Assembly: GCA_900550695.1 (NCBI GenBank)
Contig: URTF01000054.1
Coordinates: 1 to 14,563, forward strand
Length of the DNA: 14,563 bases
Source of the DNA: an uncultured Ruminococcus sp.
Lineage (GTDB): Bacteria; Bacillota; Clostridia; Oscillospirales; Ruminococcaceae
Reading direction: 5' to 3'
Of the stretch, positions 1 through 8,225 are shown piece by piece (within the stretch, counting starts at the first letter, position 1; every line of letters starts with the position of its first letter). Under the pieces are notes generated by a model that saw nothing but the letters and a program-made list of their open reading frames with translations, ran no database searches and had not been told where the DNA came from. Position numbers and translations under genes: made by a program.

Positions 1-776
1 CCGCCGTATTTCGCCGCAACCGTTTCTCCGAGAAGATACGCCATAACGGACGGCGAAAGTCCCGTCGTGTAGCTGTTCAAAAGGAAGAAAAGCGGATCGT
101 CGCTCAATACTCCCGTGCAGAGCTTAACAAGGTCGTAAATGCAGTCTTCCAGCTTCCAGACCTCCTGATTTGGACCTCTGCCGTAGGAGGGAGGATCCAT
201 TATAACAGCGTCATATTTTCTTCCTCGCTTTATTTCACGGGCAACGAATTTTTCGCAGTCGTCAACTATCCAGCGTATAGGCTTGTCGGAAAGTCCCGAT
301 GATGCGGCGTTATCTCTTGCCCATTGAACCATACCCTTTGAAGCGTCAACGTGACAAACCGATGCGCCTGCATTTGCGCAGGCGAGCGTTGCGCCGCCCG
401 TGTAAGCGAAAAGGTTAAGAACGTTTATCGGCCGTCCCGCATTTTTTATAAGCTCGGACATATAGTCCCAGTTTACAGCCTGCTCGGGGAAAAGTCCCGT
501 GTGCTTGAATCCCGTCGGGCGAATGTTGAATTTTAAATCGCCGTAGGAAATGAGCCAGCTGTCGGGAATTTTCTTAGCGAAATCCCAGTGTCCGCCGCCT
601 TTTTCGGAGCGGTGATAATGACCGTGCGCACTGTTCCAGAGCTGCGTTTTGTGTCCCGTTTTCCATATGATCTGAGGGTCGGGACGGATAAGAACTATAT
701 TGCCCCATTTTTCAAGCTTTTCGGAATCGGAGCAGTCGATGAGCTGATAATCCTTCCAGTTTTCTGCTGTTCTCAT
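1..776 (-). CDS. Class I SAM-dependent methyltransferase, C-terminus cut by window edge
   Basis: Partial gene: 258 codons are visible from an ATG at 776 and the frame stays open past the left edge. Residues about 118-200 form a Rossmann methyltransferase core: motif I LFAYTGG (122-128) binds SAM, an acidic residue after the second strand (D144 in HVDAS) would bind the SAM ribose, and DPPSYGRG (194-201) is motif IV. This resembles the COG1092/RlmI-like group, whose known members methylate rRNA cytosine C5; that substrate is family knowledge, not shown here. The first ~115 residues are rich in Trp and His and do not look like the PUA domain that begins RlmI, so the target is uncertain. The start has an AGGAAAGGA-type ribosome binding site. 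The gene begins 26 bases after the glmM stop and is the last visible member of the ruvC operon. Enzyme class is sure; substrate is not. Confidence 0.85.
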   Translation of the reverse strand, partial: MRTAENWKDYQLIDCSDSEKLEKWGNIVLIRPDPQIIWKTGHKTQLWNSAHGHYHRSEKGGGHWDFAKKIPDSWLISYGDLKFNIRPTGFKHTGLFPEQAVNWDYMSELIKNAGRPINVLNLFAYTGGATLACANAGASVCHVDASKGMVQWARDNAASSGLSDKPIRWIVDDCEKFVAREIKRGRKYDAVIMDPPSYGRGPNQEVWKLEDCIYDLVKLCTGVLSDDPLFFLLNSYTTGLSPSVMAYLLGETVAAKYG

Positions 777-802
777 ATTTTAAAAGTTCCTTTCCTGTGC
801 AA

Positions 803-2167
803 TTATTCAGCCAAAGTGCAGCGTTCCTTTATCTTGTCGGCGATCTTTACAGCCATATCGTTGATAACATCAAAATGCTTGCCCTCAATCATAACACGGA
901 TAAGCGGTTCTGTTCCGCTTTCACGGACAAGGATACGTCCCGTTGTGCCGAGAAGCTTCTGATTGACGGAGATTATCTCTTCGATCTCGGAATCGTTCTT
1001 CCACTTTTCTTTCCAGTCGTTAGTTATCTTGACATTTATCATCACCTGCGGATAGCGTTCCATTATCTTTCCAAGCTCGGAAGCCTTGTGTTCGGAGCGC
1101 TTCAAAACGGAAAGAAGCTGAACAGCCGTGAGCTGACCGTCACCCGTTGTGGAGAAATCTCTGAAAATGATATGTCCTGACTGCTCACCGCCGAGGTTGT
1201 AGTCGTTCGCAAGCATCTGTTCGATGATGTATCTGTCGCCGACTTTTGTCGAAACGATGTTGATGTTGCCTGCCTTTGCAAAGTGAGCAAAGCCGAGGTT
1301 CGTCATTATCGTAACAACAGCCGTGTTCTTCTTCAAAGTTCCCTTGTCACGCATATCTCTTGCGAAAACCGCAATGAGTTTGTCGCCGTCAAGGATAGCA
1401 CCGTTTTCATCAACAGCAAGACAGCGGTCGGCATCACCGTCAAATGCAACACCAACGTGACATTTGTTTTCGATAACGAATTTCTGGAGCGGTTCGAGGA
1501 AAGTCGAGCCGCAGCGTTCGTTGATATTTGTACCCGTCGGTTTGTCATTGAGCATAAGAACTGATGCGCCAAGACCCGAGAAAAGCTTCTCTGCGGTAGT
1601 GCTTGCCGAACCGTTCGCACAGTCAATGGCAACTCTTATTCCGCTGAGATTGTGGTCGATGGTTTTCATAATGCTTCTTATGTAGTCCCATTCAGCGTTT
1701 TTGTCATAGGAAATTCTTCCGATGTTTGCGCCGCCCGTGATCTGTTCCTTTATCTTTTCGGGAGTGTCAAGGATAAGTGCCTCAATTTCTTCTTCAATAT
1801 CATCGGAAAGCTTGAAGCCCTTGCCCGAGAAAAGCTTGATGCCGTTGAATTCCATGCTGTTGTGCGATGCGGATATCATAATTCCTGCGTCAGCTTCTCT
1901 TTTCTGAACGAGATATGCAACGGCAGGTGTCGGAACAACTCCGAGGATAACAGCATCCGCACCGATAGAGCAGATACCTGCCGCAAGTGCAGCTTCAAGA
2001 ACATCGGAGGATATTCTTGTGTCCTTGCCGATAAGGATTTTTGCTTTTTTATGTGATTTCTGAGTAAGCACCATAGCTGCGGCTCTGCCGATCTGCATAG
2101 CCATTTCGCAGGTAAGTTCGGTTATAGCAACGCCTCTTGCTCCGTCTGTACCAAATAGTCTTCCCAT
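803..2167 (-). CDS. glmM: Phosphoglucosamine mutase GlmM
   Basis: Converts glucosamine-6-phosphate to glucosamine-1-phosphate in the cytoplasm, the step before GlmU on the way to UDP-GlcNAc and peptidoglycan. The 454-residue product has the full alpha-D-phosphohexomutase layout and usual family length: N-terminus GRLFGTDGARG; phosphoserine loop SASHN with catalytic Ser101; magnesium loop DGDADR (243-248); sugar-binding loop GGEQSGH (326-332); and C-terminal phosphate-binding loop RESGTEP (415-421). The start is the ATG at 2167, with GGAGAGA upstream. It lies 39 bases after ruvB and 26 before the methyltransferase, so it is probably transcribed from the ruvC promoter. In many Firmicutes glmM follows the cyclic-di-AMP synthase gene cdaA and ybbR; neither is seen here. 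Confidence 0.97.
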   Translation of the reverse strand: MGRLFGTDGARGVAITELTCEMAMQIGRAAAMVLTQKSHKKAKILIGKDTRISSDVLEAALAAGICSIGADAVILGVVPTPAVAYLVQKREADAGIMISASHNSMEFNGIKLFSGKGFKLSDDIEEEIEALILDTPEKIKEQITGGANIGRISYDKNAEWDYIRSIMKTIDHNLSGIRVAIDCANGSASTTAEKLFSGLGASVLMLNDKPTGTNINERCGSTFLEPLQKFVIENKCHVGVAFDGDADRCLAVDENGAILDGDKLIAVFARDMRDKGTLKKNTAVVTIMTNLGFAHFAKAGNINIVSTKVGDRYIIEQMLANDYNLGGEQSGHIIFRDFSTTGDGQLTAVQLLSVLKRSEHKASELGKIMERYPQVMINVKITNDWKEKWKNDSEIEEIISVNQKLLGTTGRILVRESGTEPLIRVMIEGKHFDVINDMAVKIADKIKERCTLAE

Positions 2168-2206
2168 AATTCTCTCCGATCCGCCGTTTTGCGGCTTAAA
2201 TATTTA

Positions 2207-3268
2207 TTATTCAAATCTGAGCTGATCGTCATCAGCGTTCGCATCGCTCTTGTATTCATACCCGAGATGCTTGTAGGCAAGCGCAGTCGCACAGCGTCCT
2301 CTCGGTGTTCGGGAAAGGAAACCGAGCTGCATCAGATACGGCTCGCATACGTCTTCGAGAGTAACGGCTTCTTCGCCGATAGCGGAAGCAAGCGTTTCCA
2401 GTCCGACAGGACCGCCGCTGTAGCCTTTTATAATCATATTCAGCATACGCTTATCCATATTATCAAGACCGAGAGAATCTACTTCAAGTCGGTCAAGAGC
2501 TATCTTTGCAATGTCCTCGGTGATTTTTCCGTCACCGATGACCTCGGCAAAATCACGCACTCGCTTTAAGAAGCGGTTCGCAATACGGGGAGTGCCTCTT
2601 GAACGCCTTGCAAGCTCGGTAGCACCTGCTTTGTCACAGGCAATGCCGAGAATTACCGCCGAACGCATAATAATGTCGGAAAGCTGTTCAACACTGTAAA
2701 GCTCCAATCGCATTATAACGCCGAAACGGTCACGAAGCGGCGAGGTAAGCTGACCTGCTCGTGTTGTTGCACCAATGAGTGTAAATTTCGGCAGGTCGAT
2801 CCGCAGCGAACGTGCCGATGGACCTTTTCCTATAATAATATCAAGTGCATAATCCTCCAGCGCAGGATAAAGAACTTCCTCTATCGAGCGTGAAAGGCGG
2901 TGTATCTCATCGATGAAAAGTACATCGTTTTCCTGCAAATTTGTGAGCAGTGCCGCGAGGTCGCCGGGCTTTTCAATGGCAGGACCCGAAGTGACACGGA
3001 TATTTACCCCCATTTCGTGCGCAATGATAGCCGAAAGGGTAGTTTTGCCAAGTCCCGGAGGGCCGTATAAAAGAACATGATCGAGCGGTTCGCTTCGCTT
3101 TTTTGCAGCTTCTATAAAAATCGAAAGATTTTCTTTTATCTTATCCTGTCCGATATATTCCGAAAGGGTCTTCGGACGGAGCGTGACTTCAAAATCGTCT
3201 GTTTCGTTCTCTGTTTTTTTAGGAGAAACCATGCGTTCCTCAAAATTCATCTCGCTTGATTCAAGCAC
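2207..3268 (-). CDS. ruvB: Holliday junction branch migration motor RuvB (GTG start)
   Basis: Hexameric AAA+ ATPase that, with RuvA, pumps DNA through Holliday junctions. The 353 residues show Walker A GPPGLGKTT (69-77), Walker B LFIDEIH (117-123), the sensor 1/RuvB-specific stretch GATTRAGQLTSPLRDRFG (166-183), the sensor 2 region RGTPRIANR (224-232), and a C-terminal winged helix containing FLSRTPRGR (317-325). The start is GTG, not ATG: GGAGG at 3276-3280 sits seven bases before the GTG at 3268, while the next in-frame ATG (codon 7) is too far from that site. The ribosome binding site abuts the stop of the upstream phosphodiesterase gene (12-base gap), which suggests translational coupling. 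The tail is acidic (ANADDDQ). Gene order is unusual because ruvA is not its direct neighbour. Confidence 0.97.
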   Translation of the reverse strand: MLESSEMNFEERMVSPKKTENETDDFEVTLRPKTLSEYIGQDKIKENLSIFIEAAKKRSEPLDHVLLYGPPGLGKTTLSAIIAHEMGVNIRVTSGPAIEKPGDLAALLTNLQENDVLFIDEIHRLSRSIEEVLYPALEDYALDIIIGKGPSARSLRIDLPKFTLIGATTRAGQLTSPLRDRFGVIMRLELYSVEQLSDIIMRSAVILGIACDKAGATELARRSRGTPRIANRFLKRVRDFAEVIGDGKITEDIAKIALDRLEVDSLGLDNMDKRMLNMIIKGYSGGPVGLETLASAIGEEAVTLEDVCEPYLMQLGFLSRTPRGRCATALAYKHLGYEYKSDANADDDQLRFE

Positions 3269-3280
3269 GATCCTACCTCC

Positions 3281-4462
3281 TTAAATAAGCTTTTTCTGTT
3301 TGTATTCTTTGGTCTGCTTTGTAGCGGCGATAATGAGCGGAACAGTCATTTCCTGCTCGGTGAGTCCGCCGTGGTTAGCCTTGTTCATAATTTTAGGCTT
3401 TGCATTCATCGTCCGATAGCGAAGTCCGATGTCCGATATCGCACAGGCAAAGTAATCACCGATAAAGTCGAGCGTTTTCTTGTGAGTTTTTCCACCGCCG
3501 AGAAGCTTCTTGTCGAAAACCTCACGCCTGCTCAGAAGCAGAAAATCCTGCCCGAGAAGATTGGTGAATGCTCGTTCAAAATCAGTACGTCTGTCCGATT
3601 TTACGAAGAAAGACATCGCTCTGCTTTCGATAAAAGGCGGAAGCACAAGACATTCGTTTATCTCGGGTATGCGGTCTATAAGTATCTCGTCGGAAATATC
3701 TATCATTCCGTGGTCGGCGGTCACAATGAACAGCGTGTCTGTCACGGACTTATATAAAGCTTCAAGCTTTCGGTTTATGTCAGCAAGCTTTTCCTTTGTT
3801 TCATCGGAGTAACAGCCCGTGCGGTGAGCCGTATCATCGGGTGAACACCATTGAACGTATGTGAAAGTGTTCTGATTTGTGGCGCATATCTTTCCGATAA
3901 GCTCGCATACCGTATCAAATTTGTCAGCGGTCTTGTGAATGTTTCCGTTTTCTGCAATTCTGACCTTGGACTGCGATATCGTGAAAGGCTGAACTTCGCC
4001 GATTATCGAGCTTGCGATAGACTGATATATCGTTTCGTAAGGCATAATGAATTCCGCTGCACTTGAAATTGCCGCAGGCTGCTTTGTGTATGTGTCAAGG
4101 TTCGTGAATACATCTATCGTCCGACAGAATTCCTTGAAGAAAAGCGACCAGCCGAGCCAAGCGTGTTCATTCGGGGAAACGCCGGTGTAAAAGCTCGTCA
4201 TTGCCGAAGCAGTGGTGGACGGAAAAACCGATGAAAGCTTTGAAACACAGCTGCTCCTCAAAAATGAATTCGATGGCAGATCGTGTTCAAGCATATCATG
4301 CCCCATTCCGTCAAGAACGATAAGGACAACGTTCTTGTAAAAATCCGACAAATGCTTATCGAGCGCAGGAACGGTGGGGTACTCATACGGTGCTCTGTAA
4401 TAATTCATTATCGAGGAGATAACGCTTATTATTGATCTGCTGTAATCGGGATAACAAAGCAT
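3281..4462 (-). CDS. Cytoplasmic alkaline-phosphatase-superfamily phosphodiesterase
   Basis: A 393-residue protein of the type I phosphodiesterase/nucleotide pyrophosphatase branch of the alkaline phosphatase superfamily, predicted two-zinc hydrolases of phosphate mono- or diesters. Visible active-site features: metal ligand D51 in VLDGMG; threonine nucleophile in FPSTTAS (T83 or T84); D210 and H213 in SPDDTAH; D250/H251 in TADHGM; and H364 in ANHGG. All expected metal ligands are present, so it is probably active. No signal peptide or membrane helix is seen, so it should be cytoplasmic, unlike many relatives. It begins 23 bases after ruvA with an AAAGGAA site and ends 12 bases before ruvB, so it is co-transcribed with the recombination genes. 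The substrate is unknown; nucleotides, or phospho-compounds of the phosphopentomutase/phosphoglycerate-mutase-like group, are possibilities. Confidence 0.85.
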   Translation of the reverse strand: MLCYPDYSRSIISVISSIMNYYRAPYEYPTVPALDKHLSDFYKNVVLIVLDGMGHDMLEHDLPSNSFLRSSCVSKLSSVFPSTTASAMTSFYTGVSPNEHAWLGWSLFFKEFCRTIDVFTNLDTYTKQPAAISSAAEFIMPYETIYQSIASSIIGEVQPFTISQSKVRIAENGNIHKTADKFDTVCELIGKICATNQNTFTYVQWCSPDDTAHRTGCYSDETKEKLADINRKLEALYKSVTDTLFIVTADHGMIDISDEILIDRIPEINECLVLPPFIESRAMSFFVKSDRRTDFERAFTNLLGQDFLLLSRREVFDKKLLGGGKTHKKTLDFIGDYFACAISDIGLRYRTMNAKPKIMNKANHGGLTEQEMTVPLIIAATKQTKEYKQKKLI

Positions 4463-4485
4463 AGCAAAACAGTTCCTTTACGAAA

Positions 4486-5094
4486 TTACATTGACGCTGC
4501 GATCTTTTTCAGCGCATTCTTTATAAGATCTTCAACGGACATTGACGGGTCAAGCTTTGCAATGACCGAAGCGGCTTCTGCCTGAGAATATCCAAGCACA
4601 ACGAGCGCAGAAATAGCCTCGCCCTGATTTCCGCCCGAGGAAACAGCCGTGCTGATCTCGGATATACCCGTAACGCCCGATGTGAGCTGTTCGTTCGTGA
4701 TCTTGTCTTTGAGTTCAAGCACAACCCTCTGTGCAAGCTTCGGACCGACACCCTTTGTCTTGGTGAAAGCCTTGTAATCGCCCGTTGCAACGTTGAGAGC
4801 GAAGTTTTCCGGTGTCGTATCAGAAAGTATCGCAAGTGCAGCCTTAGGGCCAACGCCCGAAACGGAAAGCAGCATCCTGAAGCAGTTGAGTTCCTGCTGT
4901 GAAACGAAGCCGAAAAGCTCAACAGCGTCCTCACGGACGTGCATATATGTGTAAAGAAAACATTCCGAACCGTTTTCCCCAAGCTTTGAAAGTGTGGAGA
5001 GCGTAGTCCTGCAAGCATAGCCAACGCCGCCGCATTCCACAACGGCAAGCGACTGTTCCTTATGGATAAGCTTTCCTCTTACGCTGTATATCAT
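4486..5094 (-). CDS. ruvA: Holliday junction DNA helicase subunit RuvA
   Basis: Junction-binding tetramer that holds the four-way DNA in square-planar form and loads RuvB. The 202 residues match the usual length and order: N-terminal OB-fold domain (1-62) starting MIYSVRGKL, with the acidic-pin residues E55 and D56 in VREDAVELFGF; two helix-hairpin-helix motifs, SVSGVGPKAALAIL (77-90) and TKGVGPKLAQRVV (113-125); a flexible Ser/Gly-rich linker (about 136-158); and the RuvB-binding domain III (158-200) with ALVVLGYSQAEA. The ATG at 5094 has GGAGAGG upstream, overlapping the end of ruvC (12-base gap). It is second in the ruvC operon. Confidence 0.97.
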   Translation of the reverse strand: MIYSVRGKLIHKEQSLAVVECGGVGYACRTTLSTLSKLGENGSECFLYTYMHVREDAVELFGFVSQQELNCFRMLLSVSGVGPKAALAILSDTTPENFALNVATGDYKAFTKTKGVGPKLAQRVVLELKDKITNEQLTSGVTGISEISTAVSSGGNQGEAISALVVLGYSQAEAASVIAKLDPSMSVEDLIKNALKKIAASM

Positions 5095-5106
5095 AATGAC
5101 CTCTCC

Positions 5107-5598
5107 TTAGTATTTAGGGATTTTCACACCGCCGCTTGCATGGCCGTGACATATCGCAATGGCAAGCGCATCGGCGGTATCGTCGGGTTTCGGAACGGTT
5201 GCAAGACCGAGTATTCGCCGTGTCATTTCCATGACCTGAGGTTTTTCGGCACGTCCGTAGCCAACAACCGACTGTTTTACCTGCAAAGGCGTGTATTCAT
5301 ATATCGGTATCCCCATATTTGTTGCCGCAAGCAGCGTAACACCCCTTGCCTGAGCAACATCAATGCCCGTTTTCTGGTTAGTGTTGAAAAAAAGCTTTTC
5401 TATCGCCATTACCTCGGGCTTGAATGTGGAAAGAACCGTGTTCATATCATCATAAATCGTCTTTAACCGCATATTGAAGTCGGTCTTTGCCTCGGTAGTT
5501 ATCGCACCGAAGTGAACGGGAGTGAATTTGTACCCGTCATATTCAAGCACACCGAAGCCGACTATCGCATATCCCGGGTCGATACCGAGTATTCTCAT
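5107..5598 (-). CDS. ruvC: Crossover junction endodeoxyribonuclease RuvC
   Basis: Dimeric RNase H-fold nuclease that cuts Holliday junctions symmetrically. The 163-residue product starts MRILGIDPG with the first catalytic acid D7; E67 lies in AIEKLFFN; and the last two acids are D140 and D143 in PDDTADALA. All four metal-binding acids are present. The start chosen is the ATG at 5598, with AAAGGAA upstream. The frame is open upstream to 5658, but that extension does not resemble RuvC, and the predicted transcription start (about 5655) lies inside it. It is the first gene of the six-gene minus-strand operon and has a consensus promoter 64 bases upstream. Confidence 0.97.
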   Translation of the reverse strand: MRILGIDPGYAIVGFGVLEYDGYKFTPVHFGAITTEAKTDFNMRLKTIYDDMNTVLSTFKPEVMAIEKLFFNTNQKTGIDVAQARGVTLLAATNMGIPIYEYTPLQVKQSVVGYGRAEKPQVMEMTRRILGLATVPKPDDTADALAIAICHGHASGGVKIPKY

Positions 5599-5661
5599 AA
5601 AAATATGTTCCTTTCGGCGCTGGAAAAACAAAAAATATGTGTTTCTGCAACATAACAATTT

Positions 5662-5690
5662 ATTATACCATATTCAAAGAAATTCTGCAA
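5662..5690 (-). promoter_or_regulatory. Vegetative sigma-A-type promoter of the ruvC operon
   Basis: Read on the minus strand: TTGCAG (5690-5685), a 17-base spacer, then a perfect TATAAT (5667-5662). Transcription should start near 5655, giving a leader of about 57 bases before ruvC. No complete LexA box (GAAC-N4-GTTC) was found around it, so SOS control is not supported by the sequence. Confidence 0.8.
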
Positions 5691-5768
5691 CTGTTTTTAC
5701 AATTTTTTCTGATTTTTGGACGAACGTAAAGAAAAAATCTCCTCTGCCGTCAAAAATGAAAATTTTGC

Positions 5769-5797
5769 TTGAATTTGTATGAAAATTGTAGTATAAT
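5769..5797 (+). promoter_or_regulatory. Vegetative sigma-A-type promoter of the pheA-ispDF-cwlD-radA operon
   Basis: TTGAAT (5769-5774), a 17-base spacer and a perfect TATAAT (5792-5797). The expected start near 5804 leaves a leader of only about 28 bases before the pheA ATG, too short for a T-box or a phenylalanine attenuator. It is divergent from the ruvC promoter, with 78 bases between the two -35 elements. Confidence 0.8.
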
Positions 5798-5831
5798 AAA
5801 TACATTATATCATTTTTTACAGAGGTATGCT

Positions 5832-6944
5832 ATGGATCTTTCAACTTTAAGAAACCGGATCGACGAGATAGACAGCGAAATTTTGAAGCTTTTTATTGAA
5901 AGAATGGACGTTTGCCGTCAGGTAGGCGAGTATAAGAAAACGCACGATCTTCCCGTTATGCAGGGCGGCAGGGAACAGCAGATAATCGACAATATAAGAG
6001 CCAATTCCCCCGATGATCTCAAAGACGGCGCAGCCGTTCTGTTCCAGAATATTATGGATATCAGCAAGAGCATACAGAATATCGGAATGGCAGCTGATAA
6101 AAAGAGAGAACACAGCTCTTTCTCTGCCGAAAAAGCAGGAAAAATAGCTTGTCAGGGAACGGACGGCGCATATTCGGCTATTGCCTGCAAAAAGCTTTTT
6201 GGCGATAAGCCGTCAGTATTTTACCACAGCTTTGAGGACGTTTTTGATGCGGTCGAAAGCGGCGAGTGTGAATACGGACTTCTTCCGCTCGAAAATTCTA
6301 CCATCGGCTCAATAACCGAGACCTACGAGCTTATGGGCAAAAGACAGTTTTTCATAAATTCGCTCGTCAGAGTTGAAATAACCCATTGTCTTGCCGCAAA
6401 AAAAGGAACAAAGCTTTCCGATGTTAAGAAAGTTTATTCAAAGAACGAAGCGCTTTCACAGTGCTCAAAATTCCTGAAAGACAGCGGTTTTGAAACCTGC
6501 GATTTTGCGAATACTGCACTCTCGGCAGAGTTCGTGTCGAACAGCAGTGAATCTATCGCTTGTATCTGCTCGGAAAGCTGTGCAGAACTTCTCGGGCTTG
6601 AAATTCTGAGCAGAAATATTGCAGACGCACAGCCGAACTATACACGCTTTATCTGTTTCTCAAAAAATCTCACCGTGAACAGTGATTCGGATATCGTATC
6701 TGTTCTTCTTACCATACCGCATACAAAGGGCGCACTCAACCGTCTTCTTACAAAATTCTCTGTAAATGGCATCAACCTTACAAAGATAGAGAGCAAAAGC
6801 ATCGCAGGAAGCGACTTCGAGTTTATGTTCTTTCTTGATTTTGTCGGAAACTGCCTTGATGCTAAGGTAACGGCATTGCTTGATGACTTGAAAAAAGAGA
6901 TGAGTTCGTTCCGTCTGCTCGGAAACTTCAAGGAAATGCGTTGA
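5832..6944 (+). CDS. pheA: Bifunctional chorismate mutase / prephenate dehydratase (P-protein)
   Basis: Converts chorismate to prephenate and prephenate to phenylpyruvate, the committed steps to phenylalanine. The 370 residues contain an AroQ chorismate mutase (1-88: LRNRIDEID, ERMDVCRQVGEYKK), a prephenate dehydratase (about 104-280: QGTDGAYSAIA, LENSTIGSI at 154-162, catalytic TRF at 271-273) and a C-terminal ACT domain (about 288-365, GALNRLL at 300-306). The start is the ATG at 5832, with AGAGG six bases upstream. The frame is open back to 5769, but that stretch contains the promoter, so it is not coding. The ACT site normally reading ESRP, needed for phenylalanine binding in the E. coli enzyme, reads ESKS here (320-323), which may alter feedback control. 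It is first in a five-gene operon; ispD follows after 54 bases. Confidence 0.95.
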   Translation: MDLSTLRNRIDEIDSEILKLFIERMDVCRQVGEYKKTHDLPVMQGGREQQIIDNIRANSPDDLKDGAAVLFQNIMDISKSIQNIGMAADKKREHSSFSAEKAGKIACQGTDGAYSAIACKKLFGDKPSVFYHSFEDVFDAVESGECEYGLLPLENSTIGSITETYELMGKRQFFINSLVRVEITHCLAAKKGTKLSDVKKVYSKNEALSQCSKFLKDSGFETCDFANTALSAEFVSNSSESIACICSESCAELLGLEILSRNIADAQPNYTRFICFSKNLTVNSDSDIVSVLLTIPHTKGALNRLLTKFSVNGINLTKIESKSIAGSDFEFMFFLDFVGNCLDAKVTALLDDLKKEMSSFRLLGNFKEMR

Positions 6945-6998
6945 TGGCTTGTCAAGTGTATAGCCTTTACATATATCTGAAAGGAATGACCATATAAA

Positions 6999-7688
6999 AT
7001 GTCCGAAATAACGGTATCGGCAATAATCGCCTGCGCAGGGAGCTTTTCCCGAATGAACGGTGTGAACAAGCAGCTGTTGGAGCTTGACGGAATACCCGTT
7101 GCAGTGCGTTCAATGCTCGCCTTTGAACAGCTTGACGAGGTAACGGAGATAATAGTTTCGGTTCGTGAATGTGATATTGACGAGTATAAAAAGCTGTGTA
7201 AAAAGTACGGCGTAACAAAGCTGAAAGCTGTCGTAAAAGGCGGCGAAACACGTCAGCAGTCGATTTTCAACGCATATAGGGAAGTATCAAAGGAAACAAG
7301 GTATGTCGCAGTTCATGACGGGGCAAGACCGCTTGTTTCTCCGGAGAATATAAAGCAGTGCATAAGGGACGCTTCGATTTTCGGCGGAGCAGTCCTCGGA
7401 GTTCCCGTAAAGGACACAATAAAGAACGTTGACGGCGGTCTTATAACGGATACGCCCGACCGAAGAAAGCTTTACATCACGCAGACTCCGCAGATATTCC
7501 GCAAGGATATCTATGTAAAGGGAATAAACTTTGCAAACAGCCATGAGCTTGATTTCACCGATGACTGTCAGCTTGCCGAAGCAGTTGGAGCAAAGGTCGC
7601 AATGACCGAATCAAGCTACCGCAATATAAAGATAACAACGCCCGAAGATATCGCCGTTGCGGAGATACTCCTGAAAGGAAATTTGTAA
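6999..7688 (+). CDS. ispD: 2-C-methyl-D-erythritol 4-phosphate cytidylyltransferase IspD
   Basis: Third enzyme of the MEP isoprenoid pathway; it joins MEP and CTP to give CDP-methylerythritol. The 229 residues have the expected length and motifs: the nucleotide-binding start ACAGSFSRMNGVNKQ with R18 and K24; GGETRQQS (81-88); metal-binding AVHDGARP (104-111, D107); DRRKLYITQTPQ (154-165); and NIKITTPED (209-217) with K211, equivalent to the second substrate lysine. AAGGA lies 13 bases before the ATG. Its stop is two bases before ispF, the classic ispD-ispF arrangement, so the two are surely co-translated. Confidence 0.96.
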   Translation: MSEITVSAIIACAGSFSRMNGVNKQLLELDGIPVAVRSMLAFEQLDEVTEIIVSVRECDIDEYKKLCKKYGVTKLKAVVKGGETRQQSIFNAYREVSKETRYVAVHDGARPLVSPENIKQCIRDASIFGGAVLGVPVKDTIKNVDGGLITDTPDRRKLYITQTPQIFRKDIYVKGINFANSHELDFTDDCQLAEAVGAKVAMTESSYRNIKITTPEDIAVAEILLKGNL

Positions 7689-7690
7689 CT

Positions 7691-8170
7691 ATGTTCAGAA
7701 TAGGTCACGGCTATGATGTTCACCGCCTTACCGAGGGAAGAAAGCTTATCCTCGGCGGTGTGGATATACAATACGAAAAAGGTTTGCTCGGACATTCCGA
7801 TGCAGATGTGCTTGTCCATGCAATAATGGATTCCATACTCGGTGCGCTCGCCCTCGGCGATATAGGAAAGCTTTTTCCCGACAATGACAGCGCATATGAA
7901 GGTGCAGACAGCATAAAGCTTCTGGAAAAGGTAATAAGCATAGCCGAAGAAAAAGGCTTTACCGTCGGAAATATCGATTCAACAATACTGTGTCAAGCAC
8001 CTAAGCTTGCAGGATATATCAATAATATGCGTGAGAATATCGCTAAAGCCTGCAATACCGATATCGGCAACATAAGCGTGAAAGCCACGACCGAGGAAAA
8101 GCTTGGCTTTACCGGCAGCGGAGAAGGGATCGCCGCTCACGCTGTCTGCATAATGGAAAAGATGAAGTAA
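7691..8170 (+). CDS. ispF: 2-C-methyl-D-erythritol 2,4-cyclodiphosphate synthase IspF
   Basis: Fifth MEP-pathway enzyme; a homotrimer that cyclises CDP-ME 2-phosphate to MEcPP with release of CMP. The 159 residues are standard in length. Zinc ligands D9 and H11 lie in GHGYDVHRL and H43 in DADVLVHAIMD; the cytidine-binding C-terminal block ATTEEKLGFTGSGEG (132-146) is intact. The ribosome binding site AAAGGAAA falls inside the end of ispD, two bases upstream, so translation is coupled. The intermediate enzyme IspE is not in this window. Confidence 0.97.
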   Translation: MFRIGHGYDVHRLTEGRKLILGGVDIQYEKGLLGHSDADVLVHAIMDSILGALALGDIGKLFPDNDSAYEGADSIKLLEKVISIAEEKGFTVGNIDSTILCQAPKLAGYINNMRENIAKACNTDIGNISVKATTEEKLGFTGSGEGIAAHAVCIMEKMK

Positions 8171-8225
8171 TAATAGTTTTTCTGCTCTCATATATTGTAA
8201 AAAACAAGCTATGGGAGGCAAAACT

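Noticed and set aside
4521..5048. 175-codon minus-strand frame overlapping ruvA in another frame
   Set aside because: Arg/Ser/Leu-rich translation typical of an out-of-frame shadow; RuvA in the real frame is intact.
5599..5658. N-terminal extension of RuvC starting at 5658
   Set aside because: The 20 extra residues do not resemble RuvC and precede the predicted transcription start; the ATG at 5598 begins the canonical sequence.
5721..5734. Possible LexA/SOS box upstream of ruvC (CGAAC at 5721-5725)
   Set aside because: Only one half-site is present; the expected GTTC partner is missing, and it lies upstream of the promoter.
5798..5831. T-box or attenuator control of pheA
   Set aside because: The predicted leader is only about 28 bases with no stem or leader peptide.
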